In this document: one piece after another, positions 12,209 through 22,892 of the stretch
Numbering within the stretch: position 1 is the stretch's first letter
Layout of the letters: every line of letters begins with the position of its first letter
Assembly: GCF_004210375.1 (NCBI RefSeq)
Contig: NC_134834.1
Coordinates: forward strand, 39,088,264-39,152,263
Length of the DNA stretch: 64,000 nucleotides
Source of the DNA: Tachypleus tridentatus
Taxonomy: Eukaryota; Arthropoda; Merostomata; Xiphosura; Limulidae
Reading direction: 5' to 3'
The notes under the pieces: model-generated
What the model was told of the DNA's origin: nothing
Database searches by the model: none
What the model saw: the letters and a program-made list of their open reading frames with translations, nothing else
Translations under genes and position numbers: made by a program

Positions 12209-12403
12209 CGGTTACGACAGAAAGTGTTCGTAGCCCGGCGTCCCGAGTGTTTTTTTTGCTCATAACTTAAAAAGTATCACAATTAGGCTAATAGAAGTAT
12301 ATTATATTATAACTATTATATTAACACACATCTAGGTAATTTTTTATGTAAATTAAACGACAAATAACCAAAAATAGGAGGAGCAGAAAGTGTTCGTACA
12401 TTT
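12209..12403. repeat. Tc1 left inverted repeat with outer and inner transposase-site repeats
   Basis: The outer copy of CAGAAAGTGTTCGTA is near 12218-12232 and the inner copy near 12384-12399, about 166 bp apart. This matches the IR/DR layout known for Sleeping Beauty-like elements. The intervening sequence matches the right end by eye. Confidence 0.85.
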
Positions 12404-12576
12404 CAGAACGTGTGAAAAAACTGATATTCCCGTAAAATTTTTGTTTCGTTTGGTGAATAAACTACATTATCCCATTCCAGAACTAGACATTGGATTCATA
12501 ATTATTGGAATTTAGCCATAAAAAAATGTACTTCCGGCAATTTAGCGCCGTCTCCGTCATTATCTGCTTGGTCATC

Positions 12577-13568
12577 ATGGCGAACAGAAAACAACTGTCC
12601 AGTGATTTAAAAAAAAACCGAATTATTGTAAAATACAAATCTCGTGTGTCTCTTTTCGGTATTTCTACACAACTTAATGTGCCAAAATCTACTGTTCAAA
12701 GCATAATTGCCAAGTTTAAGCTTACAGGATTAACTGCTAACCTCCCTCATTCCAGAAGCCCCACCAAAATTCCAGAGAGAACCAAGACGAAGGTTCTCAG
12801 AGAAGTTAGTAGGAACCCTCGTTTAACACGTAATGACATACAGAAACTGGTAAGGGAAACTGGGGTTGAAGTAAGCACTTCTGCAGTTACGAACATGTTA
12901 CGCTCTTCTGGGTTCAAAGCATGCCGTACTCGTAGAACTTCATATTTAAAACCTGTTCCTTTAAAAGCATGATTTAGGTATGCAAGAAAGCATGTAGATA
13001 AACTCTTTACCTATTGGAAGAGTATTCTTTGGTCAGACCAGACTAAAATCGAGCTTTTTGGCAAAAATGCTGTTCGCTATATTTTCCGTAAGAAGGGGGA
13101 ACGAAATCTTCCAAAGAACACCATCTCTACAGTTAAACACGGAGGTGGCTCGATCATGCTGTGGGGTTCTATCAGCTTTTCTGGTATAGGCAGCCTTCAC
13201 CGCGTCAACGGAATCATGAAAAAAGAAGAGTACGTTGATATATTATGCACTTGTATCAAGAATGATGCTCGGAACTTGCGGGTTGGGCGTCGTTGGATCT
13301 TCCAGCACGACAATACCCTAAGCACACATCGAAATATGTGCAATCCTGGTTGCAGAGGAACCATATAAGCGTTTTGGAGTGGCCATCGCAGTCACCCGAT
13401 CTCAACCCAATTGAAAACGTTTGGCATGAGTTAAAGACCAGGTTCATCAACGTCATCCGAAAAACTTGCAAGGGTTGGAGGCCTTCTGTAAAGAAGAATG
13501 GAAAAAAATACCAGTCGAGTACTGTCAAACGATCATGGAAGGCTACGAGGAGAGATTGCGCTAAGTAA
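12577..13568 (+). pseudogene. Tc1-family DD34E transposase, broken by one stop and one frameshift
   Basis: Such a protein cuts and rejoins the element at TA sites. The likely start is the ATG at 12577 (MANRKQLSSDLK). The N-terminal part is a paired-type helix-turn-helix DNA-binding region (VSLFGISTQLNVPKSTVQSI) with a second HTH around LTRNDIQKLVRETG. Catalytic motifs are WSDQTKIELFG (first Asp, 13036-13038), FQHDN (second Asp, 13309-13311) and [11 protein letters not shown] (Glu, 13413-13415). Thirty-four residues separate the last two, as expected for DD34E. A TGA at 12970-12972 interrupts the frame, and the frame shifts around 13312-13330, just after the second Asp. All three catalytic residues survive, so the copy is fairly young but cannot make the protein. 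Confidence 0.92.
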
Positions 13569-13605
13569 TTCACCCGAAAGGCTACACAACTGACCATTAA
13601 AGTAG

Positions 13606-13815
13606 ACACACGAACACTTTCTGCCCCTCCTCTGTTTGGTTATTTGTTTATAAACAGTTTATTTGTTGTTCAATTTACATAGAAATTTATGTAGATATGT
13701 GTTAATATAATATTTATAATACAGTATACTTTCATTATCCTAATCGTAATACTTTTTAAGTTACAAGGAAAAACTACTCATGACGCAGGGGTACGAACAC
13801 TTTCTGTCGTAACTG
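13606..13815. repeat. Tc1 right inverted repeat with inner and outer transposase-site repeats
   Basis: The inner ACGAACACTTTCTG is near 13610-13623 and the outer copy near 13793-13808, ending CGTAACTG before the flanking TA. The sequence between them mirrors 12209-12403. Confidence 0.85.
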
Positions 13816-13832
13816 TATGTATCAGATTTATA

Positions 13833-14667
13833 TGTAACAGATTTACTGTTGTACATTTATGTTAGTGCCTACGTTTGTTTCTGTGTAGTTTTCTTTTTTG
13901 CATGTAAAGATGTTATTGATTGTATATTGCGCAAGTCCCGCCTATTTTCGAAATTTGTAGACGATTCTTGAGAGTAAGAATAAAAAATACTTGTTTTGCG
14001 AAAATGCTGATGTACTCGATCATTGCTGAAACTTCGAGAAACTCGAGCTATATAAAACCAATGCACTGAAAAGAGAATAATATTATTAGACAGATACAGT
14101 GTGCTATAGTTCTCAAAAGACATAATTCGGATTAAAGCCTATTAATTGGACCAGGAACGTTTATACATTTTGAACATTACAAACTGTTCTACGTCAGTAA
14201 ACAAACTTTGGACGTTAGTATTTCTATGAGGATGTTAAATATCTTCATCGGCAAAAATTAATTGATAAGCGGCGTTAAGCCAACCGAACCAGGAAGCTTA
14301 AGTAAGGCGTGACAACATCAACTCAGAATTAATTTGCTCTTCGTGAACCTAGATCTTCGATAAAATATTCAGTTCTAAACCGGATATGAGATTCAGTATT
14401 GTTTGTAAGTTTGTAAACCGCTTGTATATAAACAATCATTTGTAATAATTATTCGTAATAACCGTTATTATAAAGTATATTTTTTTGTATATTAAACATA
14501 TTTGTCTTAAAAAAGAAAATGCTGTTGGCAAATATCATAAATTTGTTATATATTAGCACTTAATTAACTTCTAAGCTTAAATTCTTGTTTATTTGAAATA
14601 GTAATATGTTAACATAAGTAACATAATAAATTGGAGACTCGTCCGAAATAAATAATAATACTTATCA
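13833..14667 (+). repeat. Gypsy-type LTR copy 1
   Basis: It begins TGTAACAGATTTACTG and ends ...CTTATCA, the TG...CA form of an LTR. It aligns along its length with 24723-25641 and 39151-39876, and in reverse with 22105-22860. A TATA-like block CTATATAAAACC lies at about 14047-14058. It is followed by integrase remnants and a second, truncated LTR in the same orientation (15540-15893), so it may be the 5' LTR of a collapsed element. A 4-bp TATA flank on both sides is a possible target duplication. Confidence 0.75.
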
Positions 14668-15220
14668 TATACCTCAGTAAAGCATGCATAACCATAAATA
14701 CTAACTTATACTACGTATTATAGTTGACTTTTCAACTGTTATTTTCAAAAAAATTTTATACCATATTTTAATTACATCAACCCACATATCTTCTCAGTTA
14801 AAAGTTAACATATTGTCAACTGTGATGATTCATCCTAAACATCTAATAACAGTGGAATGTCTACACCATTTGGTGACTCTATGATGTTGACCTTTCTATT
14901 TTCTGCATTCAATGTTACGTACCTCAGATAGAAAAAGAAAGAACACCTACATCTAGTATTTTATTTAATGTTAAAAATGAAAATGTCTACAGAAAGGTAG
15001 ATATAATTTTCTGCAACAGTAATGGTTAAACATAGTTATTTATGTATATATATACTCCAAAAGAATGAACAGAAGAAAGTTCCAAATGTTTACTTTTTTC
15101 AGAAATAGTGTGCTCATGAGAAAATGGAGTTCACGAAATGTTCCAGCTTCAGAAAACCGCGCTGTAATTTATCAAACCGTTGTTCCAAAAACATGTCATT
15201 GAGATATATCGAAATTTGCC
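14668..15220. other. Internal remnant of the collapsed gypsy element, mostly unreadable
   Basis: The stretch lies between the two same-orientation LTR copies and upstream of the integrase fragment. I see no recognisable gag or polymerase motif, so most of the internal region has been deleted or has decayed. Confidence 0.4.
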
Positions 15221-15415
15221 CATGAACTTCCCATGGGAGGTCATTTACGTGTTAACAAGACATGTTACAAAATTACAAAACATTTCATTTGGCCATAAAT
15301 TAGGCAATATATTTCTCAGTGTTCTAAAACTTGTCATACCTGTCAATTGGTCGAAAAACCTCACCAGAAAATTCCCATTGCGCCTTTAAAACTTATCCCA
15401 GCTTTCGAAGAAACA
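15221..15415 (+). pseudogene. Ty3/gypsy integrase H2C2 zinc-finger fragment
   Basis: The frame starting at 15221 reads HELPMGGHLRVNKT, then KHFIWP, a TAA stop, and CSKTCHTCQLVEKP. The spacing of two His and two Cys is the HHCC zinc-binding module at the N-terminus of Ty3/gypsy integrases, and the following KIPIAPLKLIPAFEE is the usual linker to the catalytic core. One in-frame stop and loss of the core after about 15415 make it non-functional. It ties the surrounding LTR family (13833, 15540, 22105, 24723, 39151) to a gypsy element. Confidence 0.85.
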
Positions 15416-15539
15416 CATCAGTCAGTCAGTTATTGATTGTGTTAAGCAAAAAGGTAACATTTGTGTTTAAGTACTTCTACGTGCTATATAATTTTATTAT
15501 CATAAGGCTATTTGTGTTAATTGTGAAAAATAGAGCTAG

Positions 15540-15893
15540 CTAGAATTCCTGTCAATTGAAGTGTATCTATGGGCCTAGACCGTTGACAAAATATTCAGTT
15601 CCAGACATAGTTTGTGAGTCTGTAAAATTTTTGTATATAAATAATTATTTGTATTCACTATTTGTAGTAACCGTTATTATGAATTGTATTGTTATTTGTA
15701 TATTAAAATATATTTGTGTAAAGAAAGAGAACTGTGTGTACCAATCTTGTTAGCAAATGTAATACATTTGATAGTATTAAGAGTCAGTTAACTACTAAAT
15801 TAAAATTTCCGGCTATTTGTAATCGTGATACGTGACGTTCGTAACATAATAAATCGGAAACTCGTCTGAGATAAGTAATAATACGTAACAATA
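15540..15893 (+). repeat. Gypsy-type LTR copy 2, 5' truncated
   Basis: It shares AATATTCAGTTCCAGAC, the CATAATAAATCGGAAACTCG block and the end TACGTAACA with the other LTR copies. The variant AATTGAAGTGTATCT near 15556 links it to the copy at 39151-39876. The first ~450 bp are missing. Confidence 0.75.
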
Positions 15894-15959
15894 TACACAT
15901 TTTTTAAATAATGAGTTACTTTGTTTAATTTGAGTTTTTACCATAGTTGTTTAGTGTAG

Positions 15960-16660
15960 TGAAAAGATATAATTTTTTATACACTTTTGGATAGCTCATT
16001 TTATGCATTTTGGATTTAGTATATACTATAAAAGATCAATTCAGAATATGTTTTTTGTTTGAGCTAAAGGATTTTGTTTTCACTTGTTCATTCGAAAGGG
16101 CTAATTTCTGTATTTACATTTTTGGGAAAGATTTCGTATATATTGATTTCTCTGTTTCTGATTAGTATGAAATGCTTTGCTTTCTAATTATTTTGTAGAG
16201 GGTTTTATTTTAACATGCTTATTTTGATAATTATATTCTATGTATTTGTTTTTATGTAAAGGGGTCACTTCAGCATTGTTTTATTTTATACAATTAATTT
16301 CTATTGTAGGGCATAGCTTGTTATTTCATGCATTTCTATGTTAAAAGCTATTATATGTATATTATTGTTAAAGGGTATATTAATAACTTTATTTTTTACA
16401 AAGGATTATTTCTGCACTGTGAGTAGTTCACTGTTAAAGGATTTGTCATGGTATGTTTAATTTGCTTTTTTCTTGTTTGATAGTTTTCTGTTGTAGAAAT
16501 ACTTTTTCAATGTATTGTGAGAAAAGTATTTTTACAGGAGGAAAGCCAGCGAAACTGATTTCTTGGCCCAAACGCAAGTTTAATTTCCATTACTTCAAAG
16601 TTTTAATATTAGGGATGGTTAGGTTAAGCACGAAATAAGAAAGAGAAGTCTAATATTTGT
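15960..16660. repeat. Degenerate tandem repeat, T-rich
   Basis: A loose motif of the form (T)AAAGG(G)..TTTATTTC.GCATTGT..TTCT.TTG recurs at uneven spacing of roughly 60-110 bp (for example at 16066, 16095, 16258, 16370, 16403, 16435). It looks like an old minisatellite. The plus open frame 16453-16638 within it is not supported as a gene. Confidence 0.35.
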
Positions 16661-16728
16661 TAATATCATATACTTTTTCAGCCCTTAATCTTCCAGACAA
16701 TTTTACAAATGTTCGTTGTTTCATATAT

Positions 16729-16797
16729 GGAAGGTAACTAGTAAACACCACCCACCGTCACCTCTTGAGCTACTCTTTTACCAACAAGTAGTTGTAT
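16729..16797 (-). repeat. SINE1 body fragment
   Basis: Only the middle of the body is present (CACCACCCACCG and CTACTCTTTTACCAACAA on the plus strand). Head and tail are both missing. Confidence 0.8.
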
Positions 16798-17097
16798 TTT
16801 AATTGAAATAAGATAAAATCACAATATGTATATATACATACCACAAATGCATTGTATTTCCTTTCAAATAATATACAATCTGATTAAAGCTATATAAAAT
16901 ATTTTCTTCCTGTAATTATTGCTAAAATATATTTGATGTTGACGCGTAACATATTATTATCAATAACACATTTTATTTATTTAAGCCTTCATAACATACA
17001 ATAGATTTGTATAAAAAAAATCTAGATATTTACACTTTCAAGATAGTTAAACAATTACTATAAACTTCATAATATGCTAATCTGTTTCATAAAGGAA

Positions 17098-17353
17098 GGC
17101 CCGTGTTAAGGCGTGCGACTCGTAATCTGAGGGTCGCGGGTTCGCATCCCCGCCGCGCCAAACATGCTCGCCCTTTCAGCCGTGTGGGTGTTATAAGTTG
17201 ACGGTCAATCCCACTATTCGTTGGTAAAAGAGTAGCCCAAGAGTTGGCGGTGGGTGGTGATGATTAGCTGTCTCACACTGCTAAATTAGGGACGGCTAGC
17301 ACAGATAGCCCTCGAGTAGCTTTGTGCGAAATTCAAAAACAAAAACAAAACAA
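17098..17353 (+). repeat. SINE1 copy with 11-bp target duplication
   Basis: TCATAAAGGAA occurs at 17087-17097 and again at 17354-17364, directly flanking the copy. The tRNA head has a deletion across the A-box region (GGCCCGTGTTAAGG), while the B box and body are intact. Confidence 0.93.
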
Positions 17354-17389
17354 TCATAAAGGAAAGCAAATTTACTTACAATCCAATTC

Positions 17390-17632
17390 GGCCCGGCATG
17401 GCGATGTAATTACAGCGTTTGATTCGTAATATGAGGATCGCAGATTCAAATTCCCGTCACACCAAACATGCTCGCCCTTTCAGCCGTGGGAGCATTATAT
17501 GAGATGGTCAACTTCGTTGGTAAAAGATTTGACGGTAGGTGGTAATGACTGCTGCCTTTTCTCTAGTCTTACCCCTCTAAATTAAGGAAAGCTAGTGCAG
17601 ATAGCCCTCGTGTAGCTTTGCGTGCAAACAAT
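17390..17632 (+). repeat. SINE1 copy, degraded
   Basis: The head GGCCCGGCATGGCGATG and B box remnant AGATTCAAATTCC are readable. The body has deletions (for example after TCGTTGGTAAAAGA). It lies 25 bp downstream of the previous copy's target duplication. Confidence 0.88.
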
Positions 17633-17749
17633 ACACTTTTATCTCAAATTTTAAAAAATGACACAATGAACATAAAGTAATTACATATTTTATATTCGAT
17701 TACATTATTAATTTAATTATGTGGATTTGTCATGAATTTCTATAATATT

Positions 17750-18400
17750 AATCTATAACTTAAGTGGTTTTAATCTCTGACTTGTGATGATCCTACTTTA
17801 TAAGACAAATGGTTGAAGGTTGTATTAACTAACTCAGACAACTATATTCTGCAAGTCAAATGGTTATATAACTACTGTGTCTGCAAAATGTGACTTAGAA
17901 TCGTTCTAACTTCGAAAACAAATGGTTGTGATCTTTAATTGGAACACTTGTAGATTATAATTCAAATAATTATAAAAATACAACGGTTATAAAGGATAAG
18001 TCAAGTGTTTGTATTTATCTGTTAAAATATATTATTCAAATAGTTATATAGTGTAATAAAATGACTTTTAAATAAGTCATTTACTTTTAGCCTATAACTC
18101 AAGACTTTATATAGTTTATGATTCAAGTGTTTGGTCGTTATGTTGTTAAGCACAAAGCTATACAATATGATATATGTGCTCTGCTTACTGCCAATATCAA
18201 AAATTTATTTTTGTGTTATATGCCGTTAGGCTTACCACTGAGTCATAAAATGGTGATGACTAACTCAGTTTATTTAATATATAACTAAAGTGACTGTATA
18301 ATGAGAACAGTTACATTCTATAATTTAGTGATTATAATCTATAACTCCAAATATTGTATAATTAAAATGGTTGTAGGCCATAACGTAACCGGCTGCGAGT
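17750..18400. repeat. Degenerate minisatellite, interrupted by a SINE3
   Basis: A loose unit of about 40-55 bp, roughly TATAACTCAAGTG..TTGTATAAT.AAAATGGTTGTA, recurs across the stretch (examples near 17756, 17805, 17860, 17917, 17990, 18102, 18285, 18340). A SINE3 fragment at 18140-18245 splits it. Units are strongly diverged, so the array is old. Confidence 0.45.
18140..18245 (-). repeat. SINE3 copy, degraded
   Basis: It matches the family at 56790 and 63670: TTAAGCACAAAGCTATACAA, then TGTGCTCTGC and a tRNA-like end ACCACTGAGTC. The tRNA head is on the right, so the copy reads on the minus strand. Confidence 0.6.
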
Positions 18401-20485
18401 TATTATTTAAGCGGATATGTAGTCCATAAATTACATGGTTCTACACAAAACTCCAGTTCTACAAATCATTTAACCAACCTTCTAAAAATCTGAATGTTTC
18501 AGTAAAATGATCCCGATATGTATAATGAAATATGCCAGTTGTTGTTTTTTCTGTCATTTGAAGAGGAAAACACTGAATTTAAAACTATTCATCCATTACC
18601 AAATAAGCGTTTTATACTACGGCCAATTTAGGTTAAACGCTAAAGGAAAATTTTTGTAGATTACAAATATAACATTTTTGTGAACACAGTGTAATTATAA
18701 GCAGTGATGACGCACAGTGTACACAATTTTTGAAATCTGGGCACAGCCCTTGTGGTAGAGCACTAAAACCATCGCGAACTTCTACGTTATGGTACGATGT
18801 CACGTGGTGGCGGTAACACGTCATGCACTTGGTACAAGGAAATGTCTGTAGGTTTTTCAATTTTGCAATAAAATAGTAAAGCTTACGTAAACGAATCAGT
18901 TAATGGTTGTGCAAAGGTCAATAATTGGATTATTTGTGTGAATAGTTACATCTACCTTCTTTGTTCAAGGTTTCTTTGTGCCGTTTACTCGAATATAGAA
19001 CTCACTGAAGTTATGAGGCTTCCCTGTACGACACCAGTGTGTGCCATTTTGCAGCCATGAGGAGCAACGCAGTGGCCAGCGGTATGTATTTACGAAGGTT
19101 TCACCATCAGGAACGACAGTAGCATAAAAACTGTGATCATTGTGTTTGTATAGCTCTCTTAACTTGTATTTTTGATGTCAGCACATCCTGGTTTATCTAA
19201 AGCGCATAAAAACTTACAGCAACGTGAAATCGCTTTAATGTACGATCTAGTAGTTGCTGAAACGTTTAATTACGCAACAAGAAAACAATGACACTGCTTT
19301 TAAATATACTTCCAGCTCAAGAGAACCGTCGCGATGTTAATATGAGTGCAAGTTTTAAAACCTAATAAGTTAGGTGGTGAACAACATTTTAGACCTAAAC
19401 AAACACATTTTTGTCAGCGTTATTTATATTTTAAAGTTTATTTCTGCTTATTGGCAACTGAATTAATGTGTAGAACACTACAACGGTTGTCATCTCAACG
19501 TTTATTAACCACATGAGCATGTGAGAAAGCCATCAACTTTATTCCCTGAACATTCCAGATTACCCAAATGGCGGAGTTAATTCGTCAATCTAGCTGGACT
19601 CGTTTTGGATCCATCATCAATAATCTTCCGAAGAAAGGTATGTGAATTTATCATGACTTGTGTTGTGAGAGCTGTTATACTGCATTTGTTCATAAAAATA
19701 TATTAAATAGAATGTCGTGGAGAAATGCGAGATATGTTTTCCGTATGTTATTTTTTAAACATCAAAAATTATTATTTTTTAACTAATTTACTATAAATTG
19801 CAGGTTTTTTTGTTATGTGTACGTAGTAAACTGTAATCACATTCACAGTACTACTAAATTATAAGTTAGGAATATTACTGTTTCAACTTGAGTAGATTTA
19901 AATTTATGTATTGTACTTTGATAGACCTTATATTTGTATTTGATGGTTCATAATGAAAATTATATGATAGGAACAATCAGTTTGTTGTATTATCACAGGT
20001 ATCTCACTGATAAGAATTCAAACATTTCCAGTAATATTGTTATATAAATATATCTGAGCAACAGCAATTAAATCATAAATTATTACTTCTGTATGAGATA
20101 GAAAAAAACTACAGAAACAAATCTTAAAATGTCAGAAATCTAACTTTTATTAATAATAACGGGTTATTATTTCATTTAACTATTATAATTTAAAAAACAA
20201 AACAAATATATACAACACTGAGAAAACACATGTATTGATGTTCATATGGAACTTAGATTTTCATTGTTGGAAACTGTCCTTCAGATCGGGGTTGAAACTG
20301 TCAGTTGAACACCTCTTCATGTAAGTTTGTTTGTGCACAATATCCTTTTTCCCTAATTGTGTAACGTACAGATACTGTTAACTACACTCTTAGTGTACCA
20401 GTTTTATATTTTGAGCCAAGACATAGCTGATAGAATGACTGTTTTTTTGTTTGTTTTTTCAAGCACAGAGTTTTAACTCATAGTT
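18401..20485. other. Largely unassigned, low-repeat stretch
   Basis: No SINE is seen here. The stretch includes an exon-like open frame (19568-19637). About 500 bp upstream, an ATG-bearing segment ends in a GGTATGT donor-like site near 19081. The minus open frame 18633-18860 shows no familiar motif. The AT-rich remainder shows nothing I can name. Confidence 0.35.
19568..19637 (+). CDS. Candidate first coding exon, unknown gene
   Basis: The ATG at 19568, in context CCCAAATGG and with an upstream in-frame TGA, opens MAELIRQSSWTRFGSIINNL and continues PKK. It ends at AAG|GTATGTG (donor at 19638), leaving phase 1. A second donor-like GTATGT follows an ATG-bearing segment near 19058-19081, and an acceptor-like TTCCAG sits at about 19552-19557. 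Together these would make a small two-exon gene start with the first exon as leader. The frames of the two segments do not join, so exon 1 would be non-coding. I do not recognise the protein and found no further exon, so this is a weak inference. Confidence 0.3.
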
Positions 20486-20768
20486 CCGTCATCTCTTTTG
20501 GTCAGGTGGTTAGGGCGCTTAACTTGCAAGTTGAGAGTCGCGGGCTCGAATCCCCGTCACACTAAAATGCTCGCCCTTTTACCGTGGGGTCTTTATAATG
20601 TGACGGTCAATCCCACTATTCGTTGGTAAAAAAGTAGCCCAAGACTTCAAGAGTCGGCGTTGGGTGGTGATGAATAGACGCCTTCCCTCTAGTCTTACAC
20701 TGCTAAATTAGGGACGAAAAGGGCGCAGATAGCCCACGTTTAGCTTTGCGCAAAATTAAGAAAAACAG
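20486..20768 (+). repeat. SINE1 copy, full length, Ala-type anticodon loop
   Basis: The head reads TCAGGTGGTTAGGGCGCTTA with loop CTTGCAA (anticodon position TGC) instead of the usual CTCGTAA. The B box is GGCTCGAATCC. Small insertions occur in the body near 20641-20652. Confidence 0.9.
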
Positions 20769-20809
20769 TCATATTTTTATCGATGTGAGATCTAATTAAA
20801 GTTCGCTGG

Positions 20810-21060
20810 AGATCAACTCCTTTTCGATTGATGTATCTGACCACGCCCAAGGTCTCGTAGATTAATTTATCCTAACACTGCTTATAAGAATTTCAGTTTG
20901 AGGGTAGGTCTTGATGAGTAACAAAATTAAATCGTTTGAATTCGACTCATGTTTGATAACGCCGGCATACAAAAATAATGAAAACGGAAAAAGGGGTCTC
21001 ACAGATTAATTTGCTCTAATCCTGCCTAAAACAATTTCAAGTGCCGCATCTAATGAGAAT
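20810..21060 (+). repeat. Interspersed repeat R, tandem partial copies
   Basis: TTTTCGATTGATGTATCTGA, then GTCTCGTAGATTAATTT..CTCTAA..CTGCC.AAA..ATTTCA, occurs here, and a second partial copy begins near 20995 (GTCTCACAGATTAATTTGCT). The reverse complement of the same block lies at 33594-33830. I do not know the element class. Confidence 0.45.
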
Positions 21061-22104
21061 TCCCTCTTATTTTCAAGTGTAAGTATGTTAAAACAATTGC
21101 TCATGCTCTAATTTATGTGGAAAAATACAGGTATCAAAATTATTAATTAATTTCCAATATTACCAAATAATGAATTATCTTGGTGGTCGGTAAACCTGAT
21201 TGCGGCTCCAATACGCATCTTAACACACACTGCATTTTTAGCTTAGTGGTGAATATTGTAAAAGAACTATTACTGTTTATGTCGATGGTGGATGCTATTA
21301 ACTAGTTCTCCTTCTCTCTCTCTCCTTTTTTTTTTTTTTGGTCGCCAATTTTAAGACATGGACGTTGAACTGTATGTTCTAGTCCTAGTGGAACAGACGT
21401 AGTCCAGCAATTACTGTACCAGATAGTGAATTTTGTTTCCAATATTTTATACTACAGATCAGAGGCTGGAAACTAGACAGTGGCGTCCGTCGCATAAGAG
21501 TTTTATCCAGTTTAAAATAGAATAATGACGTTGACTGTCACTCTTTTAACACATTTGAAACTGAAAGTATGGAATATGTTCAGTGGAATCGCAACTTTAT
21601 AAACCCAGCCCGGCATACTAACCATTTCATCACAATATGCCGATATATATATATATAAAGTGTAGATATTTTCTATTGCTACTTTAGTTCCATAGATTAG
21701 TTAAATTATGATAGTATTAAAAACATTATACGATAATTTGCTTCGAATTTTTTAAATAATACTCAGAGACAACCTTTTTAAGTACTTTATATCCACTGGT
21801 TAACGTATTTTACTCATTAATTTATCGCGCTGTTTAATTAAATATATTACATCTAAAATACTGACTGACATTGGAAGTGATAAAATTTGCTATGCTCCTC
21901 GTATTTTATCAGTTCTGAGCTTGAACTGAATGAAGAAAGAACAACCACGTAGCACGTAAGATAAGAAATGTGTTGAACTAAGTTAGTTATTCATCCGAAC
22001 TTTGGAGTAAGACTCTCAAACTTATTGCTTAATAGATATCGTTAGGCCTGTTGAATAACTTGCAGTACGATATACTAAACAAGAGGATGAATTATTACTC
22101 TCAC
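21061..22104. other. Unassigned stretch with low-complexity tracts
   Basis: It includes (CT)n followed by a poly-T run at about 21310-21340 and an (AT)n run at about 21645-21658. A faint SINE-body-like block (TAAAAGAACTATTACTGTTT) lies near 21260. No gene is seen. Confidence 0.35.
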
Positions 22105-22860
22105 GTATTATTCTAAGCTAGTTTGTAAGTTGCGTTTCACTATTTCAAATAACCAGGAATTTTATTGCTAATTTATAAGTTAATTAAATATAAATATGTA
22201 ATAAATTTATGACATTTGCCAACAAGATTGATACACACAATTTTCTTGTTTAACACAAATGTATTTTAATATAAAAAAACCAACAACAACAATACAATTT
22301 ATAATAACGTTTACAATTTAATTATAAGTCAAAACTGTCACACCTCTCTTAAGTTAGTTAACTTGGTTGGCCGTGCACCAGTTAAAACCTGACTTTTTTG
22401 CGGCGATAAAGATATTTAATGTCATCGTAGAATTACTAACGTCCGAAGTTGAATGTTTGTAGTGTTCGAAATCTATAAATGTTCCTGGCACAATTCTGTA
22501 CTTTCCCGAATAGCAGGCAGTAATCACAGTTATAGCTTCCGAGGCTTATAGCGCACTGACTGTGGCTGACCAATGATATTCTTCATCTACTGTCTCTCGG
22601 GGACTAAACTGCAACTGCTTTTATACGAATCATAGGAATTTCTCGAACTTTCAACACTGGTCTAAAAAGAAGTTATTGTTTCGTAAAACAAATATTGTTG
22701 ATTCTTACTCTCAAGAATCTTTTACAAATTTGGAGAACAGGCGGGATTTGAACAATACCCAGCCAACAATATGCGTCACCGGTAAAAAACAAACAAACGA
22801 TAAACTATAATGAATCAAGCGTAGGTGCTAAAATAAACGTATAACGGTAAAAACGTTACA
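22105..22860 (-). repeat. Gypsy-type LTR copy 3, reverse orientation
   Basis: It ends CGTTACA at 22860, the reverse of the LTR start TGTAACG. Internal blocks such as ACATTTGCCAACAAGATTG, GATAAAGATATTTAATGTC and GAACAGGCGGGA match the other copies in reverse. The CA end is poorly preserved near 22100. There is no internal region beside it, so it is probably a solo LTR. Confidence 0.75.
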
Positions 22861-22892
22861 CTACGAATATAAAGTTGATGTTGTATACGCTT

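Larger units (their letters stand above)
12209..13815 (+). mobile_element. Tc1-type DNA transposon, nearly full length (1,607 bp)
   Basis: The element is flanked by TA dinucleotides at 12207-12208 and 13816-13817, the target duplication of Tc1/mariner elements. Its right end, read inward, starts TACAGTTACGACAG, showing the classic CAGT terminus; the left end has CGGT. Inverted repeats of about 200 bp lie at each end, and each holds an outer and an inner copy of CAGAAAGTGTTCGT (IR/DR arrangement). The single gene between them encodes a DD34E transposase with one stop and one frameshift. The element sits 15 bp upstream of an LTR beginning at 13833. Confidence 0.93.

Noticed and set aside
13256..13609. 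117-residue minus-strand open frame
   Set aside because: It is the antisense shadow of the Tc1 transposase.
18633..18860. 75-residue Cys-rich minus open frame as a small secreted protein
   Set aside because: There is no signal peptide, the cysteines show no recognisable pattern, and the region has no splice or promoter support.
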